DNA of 64,000 bases from CAWIMX01 sp963837345. GTDB lineage: Bacteria > Acidobacteriota > Vicinamibacteria > Vicinamibacterales > CAVVIG01. Positions 9,609-17,832 of this stretch are shown piece by piece. Position numbers and translations under genes: made by a program. Where the stretch lies: the NCBI GenBank assembly GCA_963837345.1, contig CAWIMX010000001.1:3782001-3846000 (forward strand), in the 5' to 3' direction. Below the pieces are notes generated by a model. It searched no databases and was not told where the DNA came from. It saw nothing but the letters and a program-made list of their open reading frames with translations. The stretch's first letter is position 1. The number at the start of each line of letters is the position of its first letter.

Positions 9609-9615
9609 ATTTTTT
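9601..9615 (+). terminator. rnpB end: P1 strand followed by T-run
   Basis: The 3' strand of P1 is followed at once by a run of six T (9610-9615). It could act as an intrinsic terminator, with P1 or the nearby P-stems as hairpin; the long-range P1 pairing makes this less certain than a local hairpin. Confidence 0.45.
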
Positions 9616-9689
9616 CGTGTTCCCGCTCGAGCGGTCTGCAGCTCTCCGGTTCCTCAGTCCCCCCGTTCCTCAGCTAAGATCATCCTCCC

Positions 9690-10635
9690 ATGGCCAGCTA
9701 TCTCGTCACCGGCGGCGCCGGTTTCATCGGATCCCACCTTGCGGAGGAGCTCGTTCGTCGCGGGCACCGCGTCCGCATCGTCGACAGCCTCATGACCGGC
9801 AAACGGCAGAACCTGGCGGCGCTCGGCCCGGCCGAGTTTCTCGAGGGCGACCTCGCCGATCTGGAGGTGGCACGTCGAGCCGTGGCCGGCGTGGAGTACG
9901 TGCTTCATCAAGCGGCCATCCCGTCAGTGCCGCGATCGGTGAAGGATCCGATCGCCTCGAACCGCGCGAACATCGATGCCTCGTTGAACGTGCTGGTCGC
10001 GGCGCGCGACGCCGGCGTGAAACGCGTCGTCTACGCGGGTTCGTCGTCGGCATATGGCGACACCCCGACGCTGCCCAAACGCGAGGACATGCCGACCAGC
10101 CCGCGGTCGCCCTACGCGCTGCAGAAGCTCGTGGCCGAGCAGTACCTGTCAACTGTTCACACGGCTGTACGGTCTCGAAACCGTCACCACGCGCTACTTC
10201 AACGTGTTCGGACCGCGACAGGATCCGGGGTCGCCCTACTCGGGCGTGATCTCGCTGTTCGCCACGGCGCTGCTGGAGGGCCGACGGCCAGTCATCTATG
10301 GCGACGGCGGGCAGACGCGCGACTTCACCTACGTCGCGAACGTCGTGAACGGGGTGCTGCGGGCCGCCGAGGCGTCTGAGGCCAGCGGGGAGGTGATCAA
10401 CGTAGCGTGCGGCGGCCGCATCTCGCTCAACCAGCTGCTCGCGACGATGAATGCGCTGGTGGGCACGACGCTCGAGGCCGAGTTCAGGGAGGAGCGCGCC
10501 GGCGACGTCCGCGACTCGCAGGCCGACATCACGAAGGCTCGCCGACTCCTGAGCTACGAGCCGACAGTCGGCCTCGAGGAAGGCCTGCGGCACACGCTCG
10601 CCTGGTGTCGCGGCGAGGCCCGGGTGCAATCGTGA
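9690..10635 (+). CDS. NAD-dependent sugar-nucleotide epimerase, frameshifted at about 10149
   Basis: A short-chain extended dehydrogenase/reductase that epimerises or modifies an NDP-sugar for surface polysaccharide. The NAD-binding motif GGAGFIGSH (residues 7-15), catalytic YxxxK (YALQK) and RYFNVFGPRQDP are clear. The segment VPRSVKDP resembles TviC/WbpP-type UDP-GlcNAc 4-epimerases. The frame breaks after VAEQYL: removing one extra T at about 10149 joins it to QLFTRLYGLETV and gives a normal protein of about 314 residues. The first frame would otherwise run on as nonsense to 10379. It opens a glycan and envelope region. GalE-like or dTDP-glucose dehydratase-like roles are alternatives. Confidence 0.88.
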
Positions 10636-10636
10636 C

Positions 10637-10846
10637 TCAGTAGAAGGGATCCCAGTTCCGCAGAAACGGCCAGACGCCTCCGGCGGTCGCCAGAATCAGC
10701 GCGAACTCGCCACTGATGGTGCCGAGGAGCTGCCATTCGAGAAACAATCCGAGCAGAAACCCCAGGGCGGCCAGGCCCAGGGCGGTGACGGTCGGCGAGT
10801 CGCGATCCGGTTCCACGGTGTCCAAGCCTCCAGGCATGGATTCCAT
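10637..10846 (-). CDS. small hypothetical membrane protein
   Basis: About 69 residues, convergent with and 2 bp from the epimerase end. After a polar N-terminus there are two hydrophobic stretches, TALGLAALGFLLGLFLEW and ISGEFALILATAGGVW, that look like two membrane spans, ending FLRNWDPFY. The start at 10846 (MESMPGG) is a guess; a longer frame reaches 10945 and another ATG lies at 10837. I do not recognise the family. Hydrophobic patterning and the absence of a better frame support coding, but confidence is moderate. Confidence 0.5.
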   Translation of the reverse strand: MESMPGGLDTVEPDRDSPTVTALGLAALGFLLGLFLEWQLLGTISGEFALILATAGGVWPFLRNWDPFY

Positions 10847-10885
10847 GCCGACGGGGGAGGTTCGATAGACCCTACCATATCGGCC

Positions 10886-10921
10886 TTTTGGCTTGACGCC
10901 AAAATCGTAAACCCGTATCCT
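10886..10921 (+). promoter_or_regulatory. candidate sigma-70 promoter with overlapping inverted repeat
   Basis: TTGACG (10893-10898) and TATCCT (10916-10921) are 17 bp apart and point toward the lipoprotein at 11074. The -35 sits in the loop of a perfect 7-bp inverted repeat, ttttggc (10886-10892) and gccaaaa (10898-10904), a possible operator. Confidence 0.4.
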
Positions 10922-11073
10922 GAGGGTCCTTCGCAGCTTCGGCAAGCCTCCCAGCCTTTGCCGCGGCTTATCTGTTCGTTATGTCGTGGGGTAGTCGGCG
11001 GCGTCTTCGAGTGCCGGTACGTGCGAGCACTCTGTCGCCGCGTACGGACGCCAGCACAAACGGTAGGGAGATC

Positions 11074-12300
11074 ATGACGCTGACGCCTTTGAAAGTGTAC
11101 GCCGCAGTGCTCCTCGCGGCGCTGGCCGCCGGTTGCACCAGTAATCCGAACGCGCCCTCCGAGATTTCGGCGACGTGGCCGCAGCCCATGGTGCCGGCCG
11201 AAGGCGCGCAGGTCGCCTATGCGGCGCAGCCGCTTCAACTGGTGGTGACCAACGCGGTCAGTACCGGCAACGGGACGCCGACCTATACCTTCGAGGTTGC
11301 GACCGATTCCGATTTCTCGAGCATCATCTACACCAAGGAGGGCGTGCCTCAGGGCGCCGATGGCCGCACGGTCCTCACGATCGACAAGCTCGCGGGAGCC
11401 AAGTCGTATTTCTGGCGCAGCCACGTCGTGACGGGATCCGACGCGGGACCGTATTCGAAGCCGCGTGCGCTGGTCGTGGGTCCCGAAGTCGTCTTGCAGA
11501 TCCCGACCATCGTGTCGCCCGTGGACAACGGCGCGACGTTTTCGCCGGTTCTGCTCACGGTGAACAATGTGGATCGAACCGGCCCCGCCGGTACGATCAG
11601 CTATCGCTTCGACGTGGCCGACTCGTCGTCGTTCGACCACATCCTGTTCACGGGGACGGCGGTGGAACAATCGGGCGGGCAGACGTCGATCACCGTCACG
11701 ACCACTCTGGCCGATGGCGGGGTCTACTACTGGCGCGCTCAGGCCCTGGACGAGGCGAACAAGGTCGTCACACCCTATTCGAGCCTCCGCTCCTTCACCG
11801 TGCAGGCCTTCAACATGCATGACGCCGTGATTTGGGACAACCCGCCGGACCTTGCCGACTGGCCGGCGACCGCAAAGATCACGAGCGTCGACTTCACGGG
11901 TGGCGCCATGCTGGTCGACTTCGACAAACGCACCAGTGCAGACAAGTGGCCGGAAACGATCCCGGCGGGATGGGCCGGCGGCATCCAGTACAACCTCGGC
12001 ATTTGCCTCAAGATCAACGGCCGGTGGAACTGCTCGGCGGTGGTCGAGTTCTGGGATGGCCGGGATCTCGGCGACAGCGGGATCCCTGCGGACTTCAATT
12101 TCCAGTGGTGGTACAACCCGTCGCGGTGGGGACCGATGACGGGCTACTCACCGCAGAATGGCGAGACCATCGGCGTGTTCGTCGCCTCGGGTCACTTGAG
12201 AATGGAATCGTTTACTCGGGCAACCTGCCCCAGAGTCTGCGAACGTTCGAATGTCGCACTCGTGCCCTTTACGACGGGGTTTGCGAGCTATCGCTTCTAG
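11074..12300 (+). CDS. lipoprotein with two fibronectin-III-like domains and a novel C-terminal domain
   Basis: A 408-residue predicted lipoprotein: the signal peptide ends in lipobox LAAGC. The ATG at 11074 has a good ribosome-binding site (gtagggag). Two Ig/FN3-like beta domains follow, with recurring TYTFEVATDSDFSS and YFWRSHV patterns (strand-F-like YYWRA in the second). A C-terminal domain of about 150 residues contains GWAGGIQYNL, VEFWDG and RWGPM. The next gene shares this whole architecture, and the minus-strand gene after it shares the two N-terminal domains, so this is a local paralogue family. Function is unknown; exposure at the cell surface or in the periplasm is inferred from the lipobox. 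No catalytic motif is visible. Confidence 0.85.
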   Translation: MTLTPLKVYAAVLLAALAAGCTSNPNAPSEISATWPQPMVPAEGAQVAYAAQPLQLVVTNAVSTGNGTPTYTFEVATDSDFSSIIYTKEGVPQGADGRTVLTIDKLAGAKSYFWRSHVVTGSDAGPYSKPRALVVGPEVVLQIPTIVSPVDNGATFSPVLLTVNNVDRTGPAGTISYRFDVADSSSFDHILFTGTAVEQSGGQTSITVTTTLADGGVYYWRAQALDEANKVVTPYSSLRSFTVQAFNMHDAVIWDNPPDLADWPATAKITSVDFTGGAMLVDFDKRTSADKWPETIPAGWAGGIQYNLGICLKINGRWNCSAVVEFWDGRDLGDSGIPADFNFQWWYNPSRWGPMTGYSPQNGETIGVFVASGHLRMESFTRATCPRVCERSNVALVPFTTGFASYRF

Positions 12301-12509
12301 GCAGCGCGTGATGGAAAGGTCCAGTGTCGACCCCCGTGGTCGGCACCGGACCCGGTGTTGACGTCCCTCCCAGCAATCGGCGCAGGAACCTCCCAGACCT
12401 GCCCACTCTAAACTCGCGGCGGTCTTCGACCGATACACGGAATTGCGCAGGCCTTCTCGGCTCGCGGCTGATCGGGCCTGTACGACGACGGGCAGAGGCA
12501 GGTGGAGCG

Positions 12510-13811
12510 ATGGGTAGAGAGAACATGCGCAGAGTAAGCGTGGTGATGACGGCGCTGGCCGCGACGGCGATCTCCGCTTGCGTCAACGAGAAGAGCGCCA
12601 ACCCGCTGGCGCCGACGGTGGCCGGCCCGATTCCCGGCGTGACCATCAGCGCGCCGGTGCCGATGGATCCGGCGCCTGGAACGCGCGTGGCCGTCGATCA
12701 CCAGCCGCTGACCCTGACGTTCGGCAATGCCAAGACGACCGGCGTCCGGCCGTTGAGCTACCGGGTGGAAGTGGCGACCGACGTCGGCTTCAGCAGTCCG
12801 GTCTTCTCACGGGACGGCGTCGCGCCCGGCAGCGGACAGACGGCGTTTCGACTGCCCGATGCGCTGGGGACCGAACGCACGTACTACTGGCGCGCACGAG
12901 CGGAAGACGGGGCCAACACCGGGCCGTTCTCGTCGGCCGCGAATTTCGACGTCTACACGCCCGTGGTCATCGGCCAGCCGGTGCTCATTGCGCCGGTCCA
13001 CGACACCGTCACCACCAACATGCACCCGACGTTCAGAATTGGGAACGCACCGCGGTCGGGCCCTGCCGGCCCGATCACCTACCAAGTGCAGATCGACTAC
13101 AACGCCGGCCTGACGGCCCCCGGCGAAGGCTTCTTCCCCGAGATTGCGGGCGAGACGACGTTTGCGTTTCCTGCCGACCTGCCCGTCGCCGGGCAGCACT
13201 ACTTCTGGCGTGCTCGAGCGTTGGAAGCAACCACGACCGGCCCCTGGTCGACGATCCAGAGTTTCAGCACGCCGGCCGTGCTGACCGGCGGCGGGGGCGG
13301 AGGCGGCGGTAACGTGATCTCCAACCCGGCCGACGGCTTGTCGCTCGGTTCGGCCATCGTCACCGGTGGAGCCGCGCCGGACGTGGCGTCGTGGCCGGTC
13401 ACGACGACGATCTCGCAGTTGGTGCTCGGCCCGGGCGCCTACTGCCGGGTGGAGTTCGATGCGAAGTCGCGGTGGCCGGAGTCCACGCCGCCCGGATGGG
13501 CCGGCGGCATTCAGTACACGCTCTGGATGGTTCGCAACGTCGGCGGGCAGCTCTACACCTCCGGGGGCATCGAGTTCTGGATCGGCCGCGGCACCGATGC
13601 CTGTGGGCCGGTGACCGACTACATTCCCAACTGGTTCTACAGCGTGGGTCAGTGGGGGCCACTCGCGAGCGGCCCACTCGCCGCAGGCGAGCAGGTGGGA
13701 TTCTTCGTGACGCAGGGCGATGAACGCGCGAAAGACGTGCACACGCTCAGGGAACGATCCCAGGTCGTGGTGGTGACATGGCAGGGAGGCTCTGGCGTGA
13801 GCGCGCCCTGA
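12510..13811 (+). CDS. lipoprotein paralogue of the preceding gene
   Basis: About 433 residues (428 if ATG 12525 is used). The signal peptide ends with lipobox AISAC. Two FN3-like domains (LSYRVEVATDVGFSS, TYYWRARA; HYFWRARA) are followed by an eight-glycine linker and the same C-terminal domain as the preceding gene (GWAGGIQYTL, IEFWIG, QWGPL). Shared motif order and adjacency indicate tandem duplication. The Gly linker is absent from the first copy. There is no enzymatic signature; a carbohydrate- or protein-binding role is only a guess. It is followed by a strong hairpin at 13832-13857 that separates it from a convergent third paralogue. Confidence 0.83.
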   Translation: MGRENMRRVSVVMTALAATAISACVNEKSANPLAPTVAGPIPGVTISAPVPMDPAPGTRVAVDHQPLTLTFGNAKTTGVRPLSYRVEVATDVGFSSPVFSRDGVAPGSGQTAFRLPDALGTERTYYWRARAEDGANTGPFSSAANFDVYTPVVIGQPVLIAPVHDTVTTNMHPTFRIGNAPRSGPAGPITYQVQIDYNAGLTAPGEGFFPEIAGETTFAFPADLPVAGQHYFWRARALEATTTGPWSTIQSFSTPAVLTGGGGGGGGNVISNPADGLSLGSAIVTGGAAPDVASWPVTTTISQLVLGPGAYCRVEFDAKSRWPESTPPGWAGGIQYTLWMVRNVGGQLYTSGGIEFWIGRGTDACGPVTDYIPNWFYSVGQWGPLASGPLAAGEQVGFFVTQGDERAKDVHTLRERSQVVVVTWQGGSGVSAP

Positions 13812-13831
13812 GTCGAGGTCGTCGCGTCGAA

Positions 13832-13857
13832 GGAGGGGACGGCCCGCCGTCCCCTCC
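13832..13857. terminator. bidirectional terminator-like hairpin
   Basis: A perfect 11-bp inverted repeat, ggaggggacgg (13832-13842) and ccgtcccctcc (13847-13857), with a 4-nt loop, lies between two convergent genes ending at 13811 and 13864. No T-run follows on either side, so it may act by pausing or as a Rho-assisted or mRNA-stabilising structure. Confidence 0.65.
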
Positions 13858-13863
13858 GCGGCT

Positions 13864-14955
13864 CTACTCCAGCCGGTTCACCAGCTCCCAGGCGCCGTTC
13901 ACGAGCGCCATGTATTGAAACGGGAAGCCGATCGCCTTCACCGAATCGTAGTACGCGGCCGTCGTGCTGTAGCCGTGTCCGTACATCCACGCGATCGCCG
14001 CATCCGGATCGAAGCCGCGATCGAGCAGGTCGAAGATCTGCAGCTCCTCGATCGGCGGGCTCCGGAACGGCGTGCCGCCGAACGACACGATGTTCTGCAC
14101 GCCCCATCCCGGACCCAGTACGGCATGGCCCGGCGCGCCCGAGGGCTGCTGTCCGGGCCACAGCACCACACCCAGTGCGGCGGCGATGTCGCTCTGCGGC
14201 GTCGACGGTCCGTAGACGAAGCTCTGGACCGCGCTGGGCTCGCTCGACACGCTGTTGACCGGATCGGTCGCCACCACCCGCCAGTACAACGTGGACGGCA
14301 CGGGCGCCGCCAGGCCCTGTACCGTCAAACTGGTTCTGCCGGACGCTTCTGCCTGGGTGCCCGACGCCAGAATCGGATCGAAGCCGCCATTCCCGGCAAT
14401 CTCGAAGCGATACACGAGCACTCCGGCCGACCCGGCGCGAGCGGCATTGTTGACGGTGAGTGTGGGGGCGCCGCTCGTCGTCGTCCCGGTGAGCGGGGCC
14501 ACTGGCGTGGGAGCCGACAGCGCGATCGCCGGGCCGACGGTGAACGTGAAGGCGCTCGAATACCCGCTCGCCACGCCGCTGCGCTCGGCCCGCGCGCGCC
14601 AGTAGTAGTCGCGACCCGGCGAGAGCGGATCCAGCGTCACGCTGGTCTCGCCGCTCGCCCCCTCGGGCACCGCTTCCCGTTTCTGCACATCCGACGCGAA
14701 CCCGGCGTCGGTGGCAACCTCGAAGGTGTATGTGGTGCCGCCCGAGCCGGACGCCGACGCGTTGTGCACCACGAGCATCACCGGCTGCGTGGCGTTGCCG
14801 ACCAGGGAAAAGTTCTGCGGCTGGACGGGAGTCGGAACTCCCGGCGCCGGCGAGCCGGCGCCAGACGGCTGGGTTGGTGACCCGGCCGAACAGCCGATCG
14901 TCAGGACAGCGAGCAGCGACAGCAGGCCAGTCAATGGATATCGAACCGGCAGCAT
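13864..14955 (-). CDS. lipoprotein with FN3-like domains, different C-terminus
   Basis: A 363-residue lipoprotein with signal peptide and lipobox LTIGC, then a Ser/Pro/Gly-rich spacer and two FN3-like domains whose motifs (TYTFEVATDAGFAS, DYYWRARAE, LYWRVVATD) match the two plus-strand neighbours. The C-terminal segment of about 90 residues is unrelated to theirs: it has LQIFDLLDRGFDPDAAI and MYGHGYSTTAAYYDSV and may form a small helical domain. The ATG at 14955 has a plausible GGAG ribosome-binding site. It appears to be the third member of a family diversified by C-terminal domain exchange. Function is not known. Confidence 0.82.
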   Translation of the reverse strand: MLPVRYPLTGLLSLLAVLTIGCSAGSPTQPSGAGSPAPGVPTPVQPQNFSLVGNATQPVMLVVHNASASGSGGTTYTFEVATDAGFASDVQKREAVPEGASGETSVTLDPLSPGRDYYWRARAERSGVASGYSSAFTFTVGPAIALSAPTPVAPLTGTTTSGAPTLTVNNAARAGSAGVLVYRFEIAGNGGFDPILASGTQAEASGRTSLTVQGLAAPVPSTLYWRVVATDPVNSVSSEPSAVQSFVYGPSTPQSDIAAALGVVLWPGQQPSGAPGHAVLGPGWGVQNIVSFGGTPFRSPPIEELQIFDLLDRGFDPDAAIAWMYGHGYSTTAAYYDSVKAIGFPFQYMALVNGAWELVNRLE

Positions 14956-14985
14956 GGGAAGCTCCGTCAGCAGGAAAGGGGGGCG

Positions 14986-16461
14986 TTACACACTATCGGC
15001 GAAGGCGCCCTGCCGGTGTAGCTGCCAGGCGGCCAGGGCCCAGACCAGGGCGAGCGGCAACAGGCTGGGCAGGCCATGCAGGCGCATGACCTCGCCCAGA
15101 TTCCAGGACGCGTGCGCCTCGGGGTGGTGGCGCAGCCGCGCGGGATCGGCCCCGTAGTCGACAAATGTCTGATGGTTGATCGAGAGATCGCCCTCTCGAA
15201 ACGCCGGCCACAGCAGGTGGGCAACGGGCGACAAGTCGTCGGACGGCGGCTGTGGCGTGGTTGAGACGGCGACGAGCGTCACGCCGGCACCCCAGATCCA
15301 GCCCGCGACCAGCACAACGCGCCCGATGCGCGACCATCGATCCCACAGTGGCGCGAGGCCGAGCGCCAGGAACGGCAGCCCGGGCGTCAGATGCCTGGGC
15401 GCGTAGGCCCAGCCGCCTTCCCAGTACCGGTACGACAGGTTGAGCAGCACGTAGAAGGCGGCGACCAGTGCCGCCACCACAGCGGCCCGCCGCTGTTCTG
15501 GGGCGCGGGCCAGCAGCAGCAATCCGACCGGGGCGAGCGCGACGAGTGGCGCCAGCGGCAGCAGCCCCCGATAGCTGCCGAGGAAGACTTCATACGCGAC
15601 GTGCCAGGTCGGGTATGTGATGCCGAAGACCCCCGCCTGCATGCCGATACCTTCGGGACTGTCTTCACTCGAATAGCCGAGATGAAGGGGCGAACCGAAT
15701 GCCGCCGCGTTGTAGGCGGCCAGCCCGGCGGCCAGCACGGCGCCCGCAGCCACAATCCGCATGGCAATTGAGACGGTGTTCTCTCGATCCGCCAGCCGCG
15801 TTCTGAGCACCGCGAAGCCCGCGATGATCAGCACCGGAACGGCGGCCGGAAATTCCGAGAGCACGGCAAGGCCGCAGAACAGCCCGACCGCCCAGGCGAG
15901 CCCCCGCCGACGCGTCGCGCCGGGACCCAGGGCAGCGGCGGCGCCGAACGCCAGCATCAGGCAGCCGGCCGTCACGGCGTGTCCCATGAACAGCGTGGCA
16001 TAGCACCAGGCCGGCGTTGCCAGACCGTAGCCGGTGGCCGCGAAGAGCGCCGCACGCCTTGAAGATCCCCACCCGATCGACAGCCGGAACACGACCAGGG
16101 CCGCGAGCATGGTGAATAGCCCGGCCGTTGCGACCGTGGCGACATAGGACGTCCAGGCGATACCCGGGAGCGAGGCAGGATCCACGTGGACGGCGCGTGC
16201 CGCCGCGCGGGCGGCGGCCGTTGGCACCACGGCGAGCAGGGAGACACCCGGCGCCTTATCGGAGTAGTAGTGCCCCTCGAAGAGCGCGCGATCGCCGGTG
16301 TGCTCGTGATAGGGATCGATCTGAAGGGTGTGGTGCTCGAGAATGGCGCGCACCAGGGCGAACCGCGAGTTCTGGTTCCACCCGCCGGCCTGATAGAAGT
16401 AGGCGTAGGAAACAAGCAGCGCCGCGCCCAGCACGGCCGCCGTGGTGGCGGTTCTGGTCAT
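14986..16461 (-). CDS. multi-span membrane protein, glycosyltransferase-39/ArnT-like
   Basis: About 491 residues with roughly eleven hydrophobic segments. An N-terminal membrane anchor is followed by a periplasmic-type loop containing HYYSDKAPG, a sequence recurrent in acidobacterial polyprenyl-phosphate-sugar mannosyltransferase-like proteins. Such GT-C enzymes transfer a sugar from a lipid-linked donor on the outer face of the inner membrane. An acidic residue near the first loop (QIDPYHEHTGD) would suit a catalytic Asp, but I cannot prove enzymatic activity. The start is ATG 16461; a TTG at 16476 is an alternative. It is transcribed with the neighbouring GT4 gene, 37 bp upstream, which supports a glycan role. 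Confidence 0.72.
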   Translation of the reverse strand: MTRTATTAAVLGAALLVSYAYFYQAGGWNQNSRFALVRAILEHHTLQIDPYHEHTGDRALFEGHYYSDKAPGVSLLAVVPTAAARAAARAVHVDPASLPGIAWTSYVATVATAGLFTMLAALVVFRLSIGWGSSRRAALFAATGYGLATPAWCYATLFMGHAVTAGCLMLAFGAAAALGPGATRRRGLAWAVGLFCGLAVLSEFPAAVPVLIIAGFAVLRTRLADRENTVSIAMRIVAAGAVLAAGLAAYNAAAFGSPLHLGYSSEDSPEGIGMQAGVFGITYPTWHVAYEVFLGSYRGLLPLAPLVALAPVGLLLLARAPEQRRAAVVAALVAAFYVLLNLSYRYWEGGWAYAPRHLTPGLPFLALGLAPLWDRWSRIGRVVLVAGWIWGAGVTLVAVSTTPQPPSDDLSPVAHLLWPAFREGDLSINHQTFVDYGADPARLRHHPEAHASWNLGEVMRLHGLPSLLPLALVWALAAWQLHRQGAFADSV

Positions 16462-16497
16462 GCCAACTGCGGTCAAAGGCGGTGCGCGATCATACCA

Positions 16498-17709
16498 TTA
16501 CCGCGGTCTCTTGCCGTCGTGCGCGAGGCGTTCGATCAGGTCCGCCATGCGCGCGAAGACGATGCGCTCGTCGTAGTCGTGCACCGACTCGCGCGCGGCA
16601 GCGGCCAGCCGCTGCCGGAGCGAGGCGTCGTCGACGAGCGCGCCCAGAGCCGCGGCGAGCGCCTGCGGATTCGCCGGCGGCACGAGGCGGCCGTTCCGCC
16701 CGTCGACGATGAAGTCGGGCAGGCCACCGACGTCGGAGGCGACAACCGGCACGCCGCACGCGAGCGCTTCGATGGCCGACAGACCGAGCGCTTCGAAATG
16801 CGACGGCTGCACCACCACGTCGGCCGCGCACAGCAGGGCGGGCACGTCGTCGGCCGGACCGAGAAACCGTACCGATGCGGCGAGCCCATGGCGCTCCACC
16901 ATCGCGCGAGCCGTCGGCGCCGCATTCCAGGCGTGGTTGGTCATCTCGGGACCGACGACGAGCAGCGTCGCCTCGGCCCGTCCGATCAGGCGCCATGCCT
17001 CGATCAGATCGAGGAGCCCCTTCTCGCGGCTCAACCGGCCGAGGAAGAGGCAGACCACGGCCCCCGGCGCGAGGCCGAGCGCGGCGCGACGCGCCGCGCG
17101 CATCTCGGCCGACGGGGCGAAGCGCGTCATGTCGATCGCATTCGGGAGCAGGTGCACCTTCGCGCGAGGCACGCCGGCGGCGAGGGCTTCCTGCTCGAGG
17201 CCCCGGGAGATGCAGGCAAACGCGTCGGCCCGCCGGTACACGGTGCGGGGCGGCCATCGCAGCAACCGGGCGCCCAGACCTTCTTCGGCCAGTCCGGACA
17301 CCCGAGCCGGCACGGCGTCGTGGCTCGCGGTGAGCACGCCGGCCGTTTGTGCCTGCACCAGGACCGGGCGTCGGGTCCACGCGCGGGCGGCAATCGCCGC
17401 CAGGCCGATCCCCCGGTAGTCGATCGCGCAAACGGCGTCGTACTCGGTCCGATGACGGACGAGCCAGGCAAATGCGGCCGGCGTCAGCAGCCACTTGCCC
17501 GCGGCGGATCGAGGGCCGGCCGGCCCGAGACGACGCACGGGAACCCCGTCGACGACTTCCGCATCCGGCAGGCTCGGATCGACGCGCTTGGTGACCACCT
17601 GGACCGGCACGCCGTGCACGTGCAGGTACTGCGCGAACCGTCCGGCATTGCTCTCGACACCGCCGATCACCGGGTGGAAGTAGGCGCTCAGAACGACGAC
17701 GCGAGGCAT
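16498..17709 (-). CDS. glycosyltransferase family 4
   Basis: A 403-residue GT-B retaining glycosyltransferase, cytoplasmic or peripheral at the inner membrane, probably building a surface glycan. The N-terminal acceptor domain starts MPRVVVLSAYFHPVIGGVE with the glycine-rich GGVE loop. The C-terminal donor-binding domain has FLGRLSREKGLLDLIEA and the EX7E-type motif in HFEALGLSAIEALACGVP, then VASDVGGLPDFI, all typical of family 4. The start at 17709 follows a divergent intergenic region of about 120 bp shared with an SGNH lipoprotein. Donor and acceptor cannot be deduced. Confidence 0.9.
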   Translation of the reverse strand: MPRVVVLSAYFHPVIGGVESNAGRFAQYLHVHGVPVQVVTKRVDPSLPDAEVVDGVPVRRLGPAGPRSAAGKWLLTPAAFAWLVRHRTEYDAVCAIDYRGIGLAAIAARAWTRRPVLVQAQTAGVLTASHDAVPARVSGLAEEGLGARLLRWPPRTVYRRADAFACISRGLEQEALAAGVPRAKVHLLPNAIDMTRFAPSAEMRAARRAALGLAPGAVVCLFLGRLSREKGLLDLIEAWRLIGRAEATLLVVGPEMTNHAWNAAPTARAMVERHGLAASVRFLGPADDVPALLCAADVVVQPSHFEALGLSAIEALACGVPVVASDVGGLPDFIVDGRNGRLVPPANPQALAAALGALVDDASLRQRLAAAARESVHDYDERIVFARMADLIERLAHDGKRPR

Positions 17710-17832
17710 CCGGGCGGTATCGTACAGCAAGCGCCGACCGTGCCGCGCCGGACCAGCCCGGGCGGTGAGGCGGAGAGGGGCCGATTCTGGCCCCGGGACC
17801 TCGACTCTGATAACCTGAAGAGCTTCCGACGC

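Noticed and set aside
10149..10150. Programmed frameshifting in the epimerase gene
   Set aside because: No slippery heptamer or downstream structure; single extra base resembles the other scattered indels.
16186..17800. Very long plus-strand open frame leading into the SGNH gene
   Set aside because: It is the antisense of the GT4 and membrane-protein genes; the SGNH protein starts at 17833 with its own signal peptide.
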